From Eubacteriaceae bacterium ES3 (GTDB lineage: Bacteria; Bacillota; Clostridia; Eubacteriales; Eubacteriaceae), in the NCBI GenBank assembly GCA_030586155.1, contig CP130741.1:2722680-2786679 (forward strand): a stretch of DNA of 64,000 nucleotides, given 5' to 3'. Below are positions 17,605 through 25,389 of the stretch, one piece after another. Positions within the stretch are counted from its first letter, which is position 1. Every line of letters begins with the position of its first letter. The notes beneath the pieces were generated by a model. It searched no databases. It saw nothing but the letters and a program-made list of their open reading frames with translations, and was not told the origin of the DNA. Both the position numbers and the translations under genes were made by a program.

Positions 17605-17976
17605 CTAAACATTCAAAAACAACGCGGCAAGTGCTCCTAATCCGGTATCAACAATCCATACCAGTAATGTGAAAATTGCAACAATTCCTGCAACTAGTCC
17701 AGTTTTCTGAGCAAGTTCCTGTCTGTTTAACCAGGTGACCTTTTTCAGTTCGGAATAAACACCTTTTAAAAATGCAACCAATTGCTGAAATATGTTGGGT
17801 TTTTTATTTTTATCAACTGATTTTTTAGAAGATTTCTTCTCGCTTTTTGCAGCAGACTTCTTCTCTTCTTTTACCAGATTTGACCCTTTATCGGTATCTT
17901 TCGCAGCCTGAACAGGTGTGTTTTGTTCATTTTGGGGTTTACTGGCATTATTCTTTTTCTTTTTAGTTGCCATCAT
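17605..17976 (-). CDS. secE: preprotein translocase subunit SecE
   Basis: SecE is an essential membrane subunit of the SecYEG channel. Only the C-terminal 60 residues are the conserved part: QLVAFLKGVYSELKKVTWLNRQELAQKT followed by one transmembrane helix. The N-terminal 60 residues are an unusually long Lys/Ser-rich, low-complexity cytoplasmic extension. The start at 17976 begins with two Met codons after a GAGGATCG SD. Confidence 0.92.
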   Translation of the reverse strand: MMATKKKKNNASKPQNEQNTPVQAAKDTDKGSNLVKEEKKSAAKSEKKSSKKSVDKNKKPNIFQQLVAFLKGVYSELKKVTWLNRQELAQKTGLVAGIVAIFTLLVWIVDTGLGALAALFLNV

Positions 17977-17991
17977 CGATCCTCAATTCAA

Positions 17992-18141
17992 TTATTTTGT
18001 TTCTTTGTGAGTTGTATGCTTTTTACAAAATCTGCAATACTTTTCCATTTCTAAACGATCTGGATTGTTTTTTTTGTTTTTCATTGTATCGTAATTTCGT
18101 TGCTTACATTCTGTACATGCTAAAGTAACTTTGACTCTCAT
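17992..18141 (-). CDS. rpmG: 50S ribosomal protein L33
   Basis: The 49-residue protein [19 protein letters not shown] is the zinc-binding form of L33, with CTEC near residue 9 and CRFC near residue 37. The ATG at 18141 has a perfect SD (TAGGAGGTGCTGAA); an in-frame ATG 13 codons upstream does not. It is the first gene of the operon that continues through secE, nusG and the L11/L1/L10/L12 genes. Confidence 0.96.
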   Translation of the reverse strand: MRVKVTLACTECKQRNYDTMKNKKNNPDRLEMEKYCRFCKKHTTHKETK

Positions 18142-18221
18142 TTCAGCACCTCCTACATTTTTAAATAAACACCTGTACAAACATCAGACACACGTTTCCT
18201 ATTATCAATAGTCACTATCGT

Positions 18222-18251
18222 AGAATAACACAGGTTCCTTATTTCTGTCAA
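18222..18251 (-). promoter_or_regulatory. predicted promoter of the rpmG-secE-nusG operon
   Basis: On the minus strand TTGACA (18246-18251) and TATTCT (18222-18227) are separated by 18 bases. It lies about 80 bases before the rpmG start and after the terminator of the preceding gene. Confidence 0.7.
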
Positions 18252-18293
18252 TAATTAAATACACTAATAAAGATATATTTCTATTTTTAACAA

Positions 18294-18315
18294 TAAAAAA
18301 AGGCCGAAGCCTTTT
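18294..18315 (-). terminator. intrinsic terminator after the GNAT gene
   Basis: On the minus strand AAAAGGC and GCCTTTT pair around a TTCG tetraloop and continue into a T run. It isolates the GNAT unit from the ribosomal operon. Confidence 0.9.
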
Positions 18316-18362
18316 GAACAACGCAAATATTATACCATCTTATTTGTTCTAAATCAAGGGTT

Positions 18363-18890
18363 TTATAGTTTTAATCCCCAATAATCGCAACCATGAGTTT
18401 TGCCGTCAATTTCAATCACATCAGGAAGATGACCCCATTGCTTAAATCCTTTTTTAATTGCCAATTTCTGGCTGCCAATATTCGTATCAAAAACCACTGC
18501 CAAAAGATTTTTATAGCCAATCTCACGAGCTGCCTCAATAGCTGTATCCATCAGCACTGAGCCAATTCCCTGCCCTCTATAATTTTCATCGATGTAATAG
18601 CTTAATTCAGAGGTACACAAAAAACCCTCTCTTCCATCACGAAAGTTCCCCAGAGTAATCCATCCCACTACATGATCATCAATTTCAGCGACAAACATCG
18701 GATGTTTAGGTAGGCTGTGCTTAATAAACCAGTCTTTTCTTTCTTCCATCGTTGTCGTCGTCAAAAGTGCTGTAAAAATCCGGTCTTTAATTGCTTTATT
18801 CAGAATATCCAGCACCCGCTGATAATCTTTCTGTTCAACACGTCTTATTTTCAATCGTTCTACTCCCGAGCATAAATTATCAGTTATCAT
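18363..18890 (-). CDS. GNAT family N-acetyltransferase
   Basis: The 175-residue protein is a GNAT acetyltransferase of the phosphinothricin-acetyltransferase-like group. Visible motifs are the N-terminal KIRRVEQKDYQRVLDILNKAI, the VVGWITLG strand, SYYIDENYRGQGIGSVLM with the acetyl-CoA pyrophosphate loop (RGQGIG), and NLLAVVFDTNIGSQKLAIKKGF. The substrate is unknown. Its start overlaps the small upstream membrane protein by 4 bp. Confidence 0.88.
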   Translation of the reverse strand: MITDNLCSGVERLKIRRVEQKDYQRVLDILNKAIKDRIFTALLTTTTMEERKDWFIKHSLPKHPMFVAEIDDHVVGWITLGNFRDGREGFLCTSELSYYIDENYRGQGIGSVLMDTAIEAAREIGYKNLLAVVFDTNIGSQKLAIKKGFKQWGHLPDVIEIDGKTHGCDYWGLKL

Positions 18891-19072
18891 TTTCTTCCAA
18901 TTCGCCCTACCCAGGCAATGACTACCGTGATTACAAATAATATTGCCACAAAAACCGGTAACCTGATAATCGGAGCTAAAACAATACCCAACCAGGCTAT
19001 AATAATAGGGGAAATCAGAACAAAAAGCAATAAAAAAATTGGCATCAGAATGTAAAATTTTCTATCCTTCAT
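18887..19072 (-). CDS. small two-helix membrane protein
   Basis: The 61-residue protein is almost wholly hydrophobic with two membrane helices (about residues 6-28 and 33-56) and charged ends (MKDRKF and GRIGRK). It has an SD (AGGGAGATGTC) and a 4-bp ATGA overlap with the acetyltransferase, so it appears to be a real translated gene. No family is recognised. Confidence 0.6.
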   Translation of the reverse strand: MKDRKFYILMPIFLLLFVLISPIIIAWLGIVLAPIIRLPVFVAILFVITVVIAWVGRIGRK

Positions 19073-19262
19073 GACATCTCCCTGATCTCTGTAATTTGAT
19101 TTAGTACTTTCACTACACTTGCTTTATTTTACCACTTTTGGTTAATTTTTAAAACAGTTCAATCGATAGTATAATTCCTTTTGGGGATTCCCCAATACCC
19201 AGTTTATCAATTTCTTCAATTTCAATTACTAGCTCTCGGAATTAAAATCCTCTTTAACATAG

Positions 19263-19286
19263 AAAAAGCCCGGGACCACCGGGCTT
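19263..19286 (-). terminator. intrinsic terminator after hsp20
   Basis: The GC-rich stem AAGCCCGG/CCGGGCTT is followed on the minus strand by a T run, 9 bases after the hsp20 stop. Confidence 0.9.
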
Positions 19287-19294
19287 CTGATACT

Positions 19295-19738
19295 TTACTC
19301 AATCGGTATTTCTTTTCGTTTTTCCACATCTTTGGATTTTGGTGCTACAATTTTCAAGACTCCATTATCAAAGCTGGCTTTGATATTTTCTTCAAGAACA
19401 TCTGATAGTCTGATGACCCGCTGCATGGATTCAAATGATCGTTCTCGATGAATATAGTGTTCCTTCTGCTCATCAATTTCAGCCTTCTTTTCAGCTGAAA
19501 TAATCAATCGACCATCATCAAAGCGTATCCGCACCTCATCTTTATCGTACCCGGCCAATTCGGCATCTACCAGATACTCATTGTCGTTTTCTTTTACATC
19601 AATTTTAAAGGTTTTTTCTTCAAAACCCTTAAATGGGGCTTGGACGTCGTTAAAGAAATGATCAACCATGTCATAAAAGTTAACAACATCATCAGTGGTA
19701 GCGACCCTGTTTTTTCTGTACGGGGTTAAACTTAACAT
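19295..19738 (-). CDS. small heat-shock protein, Hsp20/alpha-crystallin family
   Basis: The 147-residue protein is an ATP-independent holdase chaperone. The alpha-crystallin domain spans about residues 43-140 (TFKIDVKENDNEYLVDAELAGYDKDEVRIRFDDGRLIISAEKK, then the FDNGVLKIVAPK strand, which is the family's GVL motif). The C-terminus ends in an IPIE motif that can dock into neighbouring subunits. A strong SD (AAAGGAGGCG) precedes the ATG. A CIRCE element lies 25 bases upstream, so HrcA repression is expected. Confidence 0.95.
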   Translation of the reverse strand: MLSLTPYRKNRVATTDDVVNFYDMVDHFFNDVQAPFKGFEEKTFKIDVKENDNEYLVDAELAGYDKDEVRIRFDDGRLIISAEKKAEIDEQKEHYIHRERSFESMQRVIRLSDVLEENIKASFDNGVLKIVAPKSKDVEKRKEIPIE

Positions 19739-19763
19739 TAAAAACGCCTCCTTTATATTTTTA

Positions 19764-19790
19764 TCAGCACTCTATATAAGCGAGTGCTAA
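19764..19790 (-). promoter_or_regulatory. CIRCE operator (HrcA binding site)
   Basis: On the minus strand TTAGCACTC and GAGTGCTGA are separated by exactly nine bases, matching CIRCE with one base change. It lies between a TATAAT-like -10 box and the hsp20 SD, the expected position for repression by HrcA. Confidence 0.95.
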
Positions 19791-19863
19791 CTTCTATTTA
19801 TATTATAGCCTTTATGCTTAAAATTATCTTAATCCTTTCAATTATAATGTCTAAAGCAATCTC

Positions 19864-19918
19864 AAAAAACATAAAACTGCCAATGAGAACTTTAAAAATT
19901 TTCATTGGCAGTTTTATG
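19864..19918 (-). terminator. terminator of tRNA-Arg
   Basis: A perfect 17-bp inverted repeat (19870-19886 with 19902-19918) is followed on the minus strand by six T. It starts 3 bases after the tRNA 3' CCA. Confidence 0.9.
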
Positions 19919-19920
19919 TA

Positions 19921-19997
19921 TGGCGCACCCGAGAGGATTCGAACCTCCGGCACGCAGTTTAGGAAACTACTGCTCTATCCACCTGAGCTACGGGCGC
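19921..19997 (-). tRNA. tRNA-Arg (anticodon CCU)
   Basis: The minus strand folds into a cloverleaf: acceptor GCGCCCG/CGGGTGC, D arm GCTC-AGGTGGATA-GAGC, anticodon arm GTAGT-TTCCTAA-ACTGC with anticodon CCT at loop positions 3-5, and T arm GGAGG-TTCGAAT-CCTCT. CCA is encoded. It reads AGG arginine codons. Confidence 0.97.
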
Positions 19998-20128
19998 ACA
20001 ATATCATTATTATAACAAATTTCTCGGCTTTGTAAATCTTTTTTCTGAAATGCCGCTCTACTTGACCGGTCCCGGTAAACCTGACCCTTCACTGTTAACG
20101 GGTATTTGAGAAAACACCACTCAATAGA

Positions 20129-20986
20129 TTATACCAGTCCGTAGTATTCTTCCATGGTCAGGCCACTGTTATAAATATCGGTTGCCACATCAACCCCCAC
20201 ATAACGCAAATGCCAGGGTTCGTAGGAGTAACCGGTAATCCCAGTCTTTCCCTGGGGATAACGGATAATAAAACCATATTTATAAGCGTTCGCCTTTACA
20301 AATTGACCCTCCTCTGTTTGTCCAAAACTTTCCAGCAAGTCAAAACCGACTGACTCACTGGTCACATCCATAGCCAAGCCCAACTGATGTTCACTGGTTC
20401 CCGGCTTTGCACTGACCAGATCTGCCTCGGCTTGCCCATAAGTATCCACATTCCACTGGTATAAGTCAGCCTGGGTTTCATATGAACGATATCCCGAACA
20501 GCAGTATAAGGTAATCCCTTGATTTTGAGCCGCATTGAAAAGTTCAGTCAGTGCAGCTGCTGCCTCTGCCCGCATTTGTGTATCTCTTGTCGCCGGAAGA
20601 TCAAGCCAGGTGAGGTCATCAGGTATATAACTCGAAGATAAAGCGTACTGCTTGTTGGCAACCTGGGTAATACTGCCTTCTGTAAAAATCCCAGATGCCC
20701 CCAAACTGCCAGAGGACGTATCGGATGTTTGTACCTGAGTCTCTGTTTGAGTAGTCTCGTTTACCTCAGCGTTTTCTGTTGTTTGTGAGTTTGCTTCAGT
20801 CTGAGTAGTTATTGTAGTTGTATTTTTATTCTCGTTAGCCTGATTTTCACTTTCTGCAACGACCTGGTCATTAGCCTGCGACATCCTGTTATATACGTTC
20901 ACTGTTATTAATGTAATAATCAGCAAAACTATTAATAATAATCCAATCGTTGTGATCAGAAATTTTTTACGATTGACAATTCTCAT
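20129..20986 (-). CDS. D-alanyl-D-alanine carboxypeptidase, VanY-like (peptidase M15B)
   Basis: This is a membrane-anchored cell-wall peptidase that trims the terminal D-Ala of peptidoglycan stems. The N-terminus has one membrane helix (residues about 7-30), then a 60-residue Thr/Gln/Asn-rich linker, then the VanY domain. Zinc and catalytic residues are visible: CSGYRSYETQ, the SEHQLGLAMDV motif (His and Asp ligands) and the EPWHLRYVG motif (catalytic Glu and third ligand His). The 285-residue length is normal. It stands alone; no van regulatory genes are nearby, so a housekeeping role is likelier than resistance. Confidence 0.92.
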   Translation of the reverse strand: MRIVNRKKFLITTIGLLLIVLLIITLITVNVYNRMSQANDQVVAESENQANENKNTTTITTQTEANSQTTENAEVNETTQTETQVQTSDTSSGSLGASGIFTEGSITQVANKQYALSSSYIPDDLTWLDLPATRDTQMRAEAAAALTELFNAAQNQGITLYCCSGYRSYETQADLYQWNVDTYGQAEADLVSAKPGTSEHQLGLAMDVTSESVGFDLLESFGQTEEGQFVKANAYKYGFIIRYPQGKTGITGYSYEPWHLRYVGVDVATDIYNSGLTMEEYYGLV

Positions 20987-21048
20987 ATTGGGACCTTCTT
21001 TTTCTTGATTTTATCCATATTATACCTTTTTATTCCCATTTTGACCAC

Positions 21049-21076
21049 AAAAAAACAGAACAATTAATGTTCTGTT
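21049..21076 (-). terminator. terminator of the cooT unit
   Basis: The stem AACAGAAC/GTTCTGTT with a 7-base loop is followed by T on the minus strand, 8 bases after the stop of the 73-residue gene. Confidence 0.88.
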
Positions 21077-21084
21077 CAGTCTTA

Positions 21085-21306
21085 TCATTTAAATAATATC
21101 TTTGCTTTCATCAGATGCTTTCGAGACTCTTCCATTTTCTCAATAGCTATAGCTATCTCTTTTGCCACATCATCAAGATCAGTTCCTTCGAGCTTCTGCT
21201 GCCATTCAGCATAACCTTCTATATGACCAGCAGAATGGTTAATCCAATGAGCCAGTAAAACCTTAAATATTTCACGATCTTTTTCAAATTTCAACTGTTC
21301 TTCCAT
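21085..21306 (-). CDS. 73-residue protein homologous to the C-terminal domain of the His-rich protein at 24493
   Basis: The protein aligns along nearly its whole length with the last 65 residues of the His-rich protein: DREIFKVLLAHWINHSAGH here against DIEILTLLLDHWVAHNKDH there, then a W-x-x-K/Q segment, DVAKEI/DVAEEL, AIxxM and KHLxxAK. The invariant HWxxHxxxH histidines could bind a metal. It shares one base with the DUF3842 stop region and closes the cooT-DUF3842 unit. Function is unknown; nickel handling for CODH/ACS is inferred from the company it keeps. Confidence 0.72.
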   Translation of the reverse strand: MEEQLKFEKDREIFKVLLAHWINHSAGHIEGYAEWQQKLEGTDLDDVAKEIAIAIEKMEESRKHLMKAKILFK

Positions 21307-21728
21307 CAGGCATCACCCAGATTCAATTCCTTCTTAATCAGGGTCACTGCTTCTCTAATTTGCAGCAACAGTGGTTTTTCCTCCAGTGACACAATATGAT
21401 GATTTTCCGGTAAAATCGGAATGTATATCTTAATTCCTTCACTGTTACCAATCGCTTCTACCATTTTAGGCGTCACTTCACCCATCATTGAATTAGGAAT
21501 TGTCATCGCAATTGAACCAATAATGAAATCTGCTTTTTTTACTGATACCGAAATAGCATTTTCACCGGTTGCCCCTTTATTGGCACCTTTTTTAAGCATT
21601 GCCGCCGTGGCCAGAGCATTCGTACCCAGCCCATACACTTCAATATAAGACGGCATTTCTTCTTTTAAAATACCAACGATCCGGGAACCGATGCCGCCTC
21701 CCATCCCGTCAAGTACAACAATGTTCAT
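21306..21728 (-). CDS. DUF3842 family protein
   Basis: The 140-residue protein begins with a nucleotide-binding-like MNIVVLDGMGGGIGSRIVGIL, then GLGTNALATAAMLKKGANKGATGENAI and IGSIAMTIPNSMMGEVTPKMVEAI. This matches what I recall of DUF3842, a small clostridial family of unknown function. The Gly-rich N-terminus suggests a Rossmann-like fold. It begins 2 bases after the cooT stop and runs into the 73-residue gene, so all three are cotranscribed. Its conserved company suggests a role in nickel or CODH/ACS maturation, which is an inference. Confidence 0.75.
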   Translation of the reverse strand: MNIVVLDGMGGGIGSRIVGILKEEMPSYIEVYGLGTNALATAAMLKKGANKGATGENAISVSVKKADFIIGSIAMTIPNSMMGEVTPKMVEAIGNSEGIKIYIPILPENHHIVSLEEKPLLLQIREAVTLIKKELNLGDA

Positions 21729-21730
21729 AA

Positions 21731-21928
21731 TTAAACCGCTTTTTCCTCAATAATAATTTTATGGTTTAACAGTTTAACTTCCTTTAATTTCCCCTGTACG
21801 ATTTTAGTTCCGCCCAAAAGATCTGAAAGTGTCAAACTGCCATCGTCGTTAGGAATAATATCAACGACGTAATCCATAATTTTAGTTTCTCCTTCAGGAG
21901 TCAGTAAATATGCTGATGATTCACACAT
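21731..21928 (-). CDS. cooT: CooT family nickel-binding protein
   Basis: CooT is a small nickel-binding protein linked to CODH maturation. The 65-residue product begins MCESSAYLL, where Cys2 is the metal ligand of the family, followed by the beta-rich MDYVVDIIPNDDGSLTLSDLLGGTKIVQGKLKEVKLLNHKIIIEE. The ATG at 21928 has an excellent SD (AAAGGAGGCTGAGATC); an in-frame ATG 29 codons earlier would bury that SD in the gene and displace the Cys2. It heads a three-gene unit downstream of the second acsB with its own promoter. Confidence 0.87.
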   Translation of the reverse strand: MCESSAYLLTPEGETKIMDYVVDIIPNDDGSLTLSDLLGGTKIVQGKLKEVKLLNHKIIIEEKAV

Positions 21929-22070
21929 GATCTCAGCCTCCTTTCGTTTTTCATAATGGTCAGGTCTCAGATGCGCTTCAATCTGCAATTTTGCAAAACT
22001 ACTACACCTGTTCACAACTGTTTTGGCTTATTTGCTATTGCTTTTTTAATGCTTCTAAATACCTACTATC

Positions 22071-22098
22071 ATTATATCACAGCTTTAACCGATTCCAA
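22071..22098 (-). promoter_or_regulatory. predicted promoter of the cooT unit
   Basis: On the minus strand TTGGAA (22093-22098) and TATAAT (22071-22076) are 16 bases apart. It lies just after the terminator of acsB, so cooT can be expressed independently. Confidence 0.65.
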
Positions 22099-22117
22099 CA
22101 GATAAAGCTAACAGCTT

Positions 22118-22160
22118 AAAAAAGATTAAGACAATCCCAGAAATATTTTCCAGGATTGCC
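22118..22160 (-). terminator. terminator after the second acsB
   Basis: A 14-bp stem (22147-22160 with 22130-22143) containing three G-U pairs is followed on the minus strand by TTAATCTTTTTT, 43 bases after the acsB stop. Confidence 0.75.
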
Positions 22161-22202
22161 TTCAGACAATTTTTTGCTTTAACTGATTGTTTTTTCTTTA
22201 AA

Positions 22203-24338
22203 TTACATAATTGGATCCATGCCCAGCGCCGGATGTCCTTTTGATTCCAGGAATTCAAGAACACCTTCTGAATCAGAGGCAATAGTTTCATCACAAACCA
22301 TGTCAGCAAAATTTTCGATTCCGGTCATCTCCTGAACCGCTTTATTTAAACGTTCTGCAACGTCATCTTTCAGTTCTTTTGGCATCCAGACAATTCGTGA
22401 CAAACCGCCTTCAGCTGCCATGAATTTTTTGGAACCGATCAAAAACCTGCCATGTCCCATAAAGCCCGGTGTCTGAACGCCACCACCGGTCATTGAAGCC
22501 AGTTCGCCAAATGTCATACCTACCGGTGAAGCTTCGCCAAATTCACGGTTAACGATAATAACACCGTTTGCTTCCGGCATAATTCCACAGATACATTCAA
22601 AACAACCACAGGATGTCATTGGATCTTCAAGAATGGAGTACAGTGTTACCTGTTCAACAGCTCCCTGAGAGTCTCGTGACACTGCTTCATCAACTGAAGC
22701 CCATCGACCCAATTTTTCATCAATTGCTTGGCCTTTCACAACTGGTTGGTTAGGACCGGTTGGATCAAGTTCTTTTGTCGCTTTTGCGTCCAACCAGGAA
22801 ACTGCGCCACAAAGGCCCAAACGTTCCGGGGTTACAATACAAACGTGGCTTGGTGCAAATGACTGACATAAAAGACAAGTATAGAATTCATCAACACTCT
22901 CATCGGTCAAGGCATCCATACGTTCGTCTCGTTCAGCATAGATTGGCTTAACCATTTCTTCGCCTAAGCGTTTGACGTCCTCAGGATTCGTATAAATGGT
23001 TATCTGACATTTATCCACTACTTTATCAAATTCATCCCGCATTTTGGCGTATAGGACTTCCCCGATATGTTTTAAGCGGAAACCTTTTTCAAAAGCCTCT
23101 TTTGTCAGACGAATCCATGCAATATTTCTCTGTCCAACGTGCATTGCCCCTTCAATATAGTTCATAAAGTAATGAATACGTCTTTCCAGAACGGTTTCAA
23201 AATCTTTTTGCATTGCTTTTCCAGCTACTTCAACAACGACTCCCAACGGCAACCGAACAACATCAAGGTCTGCAAACTGGGCATCATCAATGTCAGGTCC
23301 CACAACTGTAATTTTATGGTCTTCCACATCTGCCAGGTCAATCATTTTGACCAGCTCCCAGCATTCAGTTCGATTTCCACCAAATTCGGCGAACATGGTA
23401 TCTTTTCGGACACGTTCGCCTTCAAAGGCAGATGCCACAGAAACAGGAACGTCGATTTTAGTTACTTTTATTTTAATTTCTCTGGCTTCCAGGGAAGTTT
23501 CTACAGTTTTCTCGTGGTCAGCCTGTGTCATTAAAGCGCCGGGAACTTCTGGTACCTCTACATCGGCAATGACCGGGAAACCAAGAGCAATGGCACCTGC
23601 ACCTACTGATACCACCACTTCGTCAATTGCTCCGAAGGTATTGACAAAAGCCGGAACTCGATCTTTGGTATAAGTCAGGAAGTCTGGCAATTTACCAGGT
23701 TCAACAGCGCCAAAGATAAGGGCTGCACGAATCGCCACTGACACAACATGAATGACAGAAGTCACATCATGTCCCAGCGGAATTACTCGATAGTCAAGAC
23801 CCATCTTGACACCACCTTCAACGGCCTGTTCAATAATATCGCCAACCATAAAGGTTAAAAGACCCTTTTCCTGATAGGATTTAACAATTGCTGCCAGTGA
23901 AGCCGCATCATCTGACTTACCTAACAGCACGGCAATCCCTGGGATATCACCGGTTACCAGAGGTACACCAAGGGATCTGATAATCGGATCAGGAACAAAA
24001 CCAATCCCTGCATCATCGGCATAGGGATCTCCATCAAGATATCGGATTGCTTCGATGATCTCTGCCCCTACTGCAGTTGCCAAACCAGCGTTTAAAGCTT
24101 CACCCAGATCGTCCTTATTGGTAATCAGACTTTTTAAAATATCTACTGCAGCTGGTAGGTCGCCAAGAGTTTTAATTTTTACACCTGTTGCCGCGTATAT
24201 AATCGGCAAACAATAGGCTGTATCGGGATAGATAACCGCCTTGTCGGCGCCATACTTTTCAATGGCATCCTTTACAGCCCCTTCTGTCAACCCCGCAACA
24301 GCGTTAGAACCCGCATAAATCAAATCAGTTAAACTCAT
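22203..24338 (-). CDS. acsB: acetyl-CoA synthase subunit, second copy (711 aa)
   Basis: ACS joins a methyl group from the corrinoid protein, CO and CoA into acetyl-CoA at the Ni-Ni-Fe4S4 A-cluster. All A-cluster cysteines are present in CLLCQSF, HVCIV, GLCGAV and CGCFEC; by the count from the C-terminus the last two are Cys577 and Cys579. The last 340 residues differ from the first copy (28184-30370) at only about 13 positions, yet the N-terminal 370 residues, which contact CODH and form the CO channel in known complexes, are much more divergent and 17 residues shorter. It lies between the His-rich protein and cooT. It appears intact and functional. Confidence 0.95.
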   Translation of the reverse strand: MSLTDLIYAGSNAVAGLTEGAVKDAIEKYGADKAVIYPDTAYCLPIIYAATGVKIKTLGDLPAAVDILKSLITNKDDLGEALNAGLATAVGAEIIEAIRYLDGDPYADDAGIGFVPDPIIRSLGVPLVTGDIPGIAVLLGKSDDAASLAAIVKSYQEKGLLTFMVGDIIEQAVEGGVKMGLDYRVIPLGHDVTSVIHVVSVAIRAALIFGAVEPGKLPDFLTYTKDRVPAFVNTFGAIDEVVVSVGAGAIALGFPVIADVEVPEVPGALMTQADHEKTVETSLEAREIKIKVTKIDVPVSVASAFEGERVRKDTMFAEFGGNRTECWELVKMIDLADVEDHKITVVGPDIDDAQFADLDVVRLPLGVVVEVAGKAMQKDFETVLERRIHYFMNYIEGAMHVGQRNIAWIRLTKEAFEKGFRLKHIGEVLYAKMRDEFDKVVDKCQITIYTNPEDVKRLGEEMVKPIYAERDERMDALTDESVDEFYTCLLCQSFAPSHVCIVTPERLGLCGAVSWLDAKATKELDPTGPNQPVVKGQAIDEKLGRWASVDEAVSRDSQGAVEQVTLYSILEDPMTSCGCFECICGIMPEANGVIIVNREFGEASPVGMTFGELASMTGGGVQTPGFMGHGRFLIGSKKFMAAEGGLSRIVWMPKELKDDVAERLNKAVQEMTGIENFADMVCDETIASDSEGVLEFLESKGHPALGMDPIM

Positions 24339-24365
24339 TATTTTACTTCCCTTCCAAAGAAATTT

Positions 24366-24381
24366 GATACCTTCAGGTATC
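24366..24381 (-). other. small hairpin ahead of the second acsB start
   Basis: The arms GATACC and GGTATC flank a TGAA loop (minus-strand reading), directly upstream of the SD GGAAGGGAAG. A longer inverted repeat GAATCCATT/AATGGATTC flanks the middle of the same 154-base gap. These may shape the mRNA leader; I see no convincing promoter here. Confidence 0.4.
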
Positions 24382-24492
24382 TGTATAGTAAATGAGAATC
24401 CATTTAAGATGATGTTTTAAAAGCTTACATATAGCTACTATAAAACATTATGTTCATTTTTAATGGATTCCCGGTTCACACAATGTTTACTG

Positions 24493-25029
24493 TTAAATCT
24501 GTTTTTTTGCTTCCTGTAAATGTTTGTCAGCTTCGCTCATCAGGGCAATGGCTTCAATCAGCTCTTCGGCAACATCCTGTTTGCCCATTCGATTCATTTT
24601 TTCAACCCATAGGTTATATTCCATGGCATGATCCTTATTATGAGCCACCCAGTGATCCAAAAGCAGTGTAAGAATCTCTATATCCTTATTTTCATCGGCG
24701 CCTTCCAGTCCATGCTCGTGGCTATGACCATCATGACCGTGATCGTGAGAATGTCCATTGTGGTTGTGTTGATGTCCTTCATCATGGGCATGAGGGTGAG
24801 CGTGGCTATGTTTATGCTCGTGCTCGTGCGCCTGATCATGATGATGGTCTGTACCATGTTCGTGATCATCACTATGAGAATGGCTATGAACGTGCTCATG
24901 TTGATGAGAATGTTCTTCATGACTATGTTCATGGGCATGATTATGTTTACCGCAGCACCCCTCGTGAGAATGTGTTTTTGTATGTTCATGGCCTTCACTG
25001 CCACAACAATTTTTTTTATCTTGACACAT
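24493..25029 (-). CDS. His-rich metal-binding protein with a C-terminal HWxxHNxxH domain
   Basis: The first 112 of 178 residues are dominated by His with Asp, Glu and Ser, arranged as HxH repeats, and contain two CC pairs (NCCGS, GCCGKH). Such segments store or buffer nickel or zinc, as in HypB or SlyD-type proteins. Residues about 113-178 form a separate domain (ILTLLLDHWVAHNKDHAMEYNLWVEKM...DVAEELIEAIALM...KHLQEAKKQI) that recurs alone as the 73-residue gene at 21085. A strong SD (TAGGAGGTAATAATT) precedes the ATG. It directly precedes the second acsB, so a nickel reservoir for ACS or CODH is the likely role. Confidence 0.85.
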   Translation of the reverse strand: MCQDKKNCCGSEGHEHTKTHSHEGCCGKHNHAHEHSHEEHSHQHEHVHSHSHSDDHEHGTDHHHDQAHEHEHKHSHAHPHAHDEGHQHNHNGHSHDHGHDGHSHEHGLEGADENKDIEILTLLLDHWVAHNKDHAMEYNLWVEKMNRMGKQDVAEELIEAIALMSEADKHLQEAKKQI

Positions 25030-25172
25030 AATTATTACCTCCTAAAACTTTTAAATTATACTCATTATAACACTTATATTGGCTATTGACACGTAAAAAC
25101 CGCCAATAAAGACCTATTTTTATGCAGTCTATAAATGCTTTAAAATCATTCTTTTGCATGCCGCCGTGCGCT

Positions 25173-25299
25173 CACTCGTTTCGCTAACGCTGCACTCGTC
25201 GCGGGCTGCGTCCTATGTTTTCCAACTTGCATAGTACCAAACTAAGCCATTCACTCGTTTCGCTGGCGCTACACTCGTCGCGGGCTGCGACCTATGTTT
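25173..25299. repeat. 79-bp tandem repeats, left part (units 1 and 2a)
   Basis: Unit 1 begins at CACTCGTTTCGCTAACGCTG (25173) and unit 2 at 25252, a 79-base period. Each holds a GC-rich half (CACTCGTTTCGCT, CACTCGTCGCGGGCTGCG) and an AT-rich half (CCTATGTTTTCCAACTTGCA, TAGTACCAAACTA). Unit 2 is cut by the IS66 element; its last 8 bases here (25292-25299) are the target duplication. Confidence 0.88.
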
Positions 25300-25389
25300 G
25301 TAAGCGTCAAATACAAACCACATAGAAAAGAAGCTCGACATATGAGATAATGATAAAAATCATCTCGCAAGTCGAACTTCTTTATTGGT

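Noticed and set aside
19784-20035. Plus-strand 83-codon frame across the tRNA
   Set aside because: It runs through the tRNA-Arg gene and its terminator on the opposite strand; a tRNA reading explains the sequence.
24678-25004. Minus-strand 108-codon frame inside the His-rich gene
   Set aside because: It is a frame-shifted reading of the same repetitive codons and has no SD or recognisable motif.
24628-25089. Plus-strand open frame of 153 codons rich in Met and Val opposite the His-rich gene
   Set aside because: CAT and CAC histidine codons read as ATG and GTG on the other strand, which creates a long artificial frame. The minus-strand gene has a strong SD and a recognisable domain.
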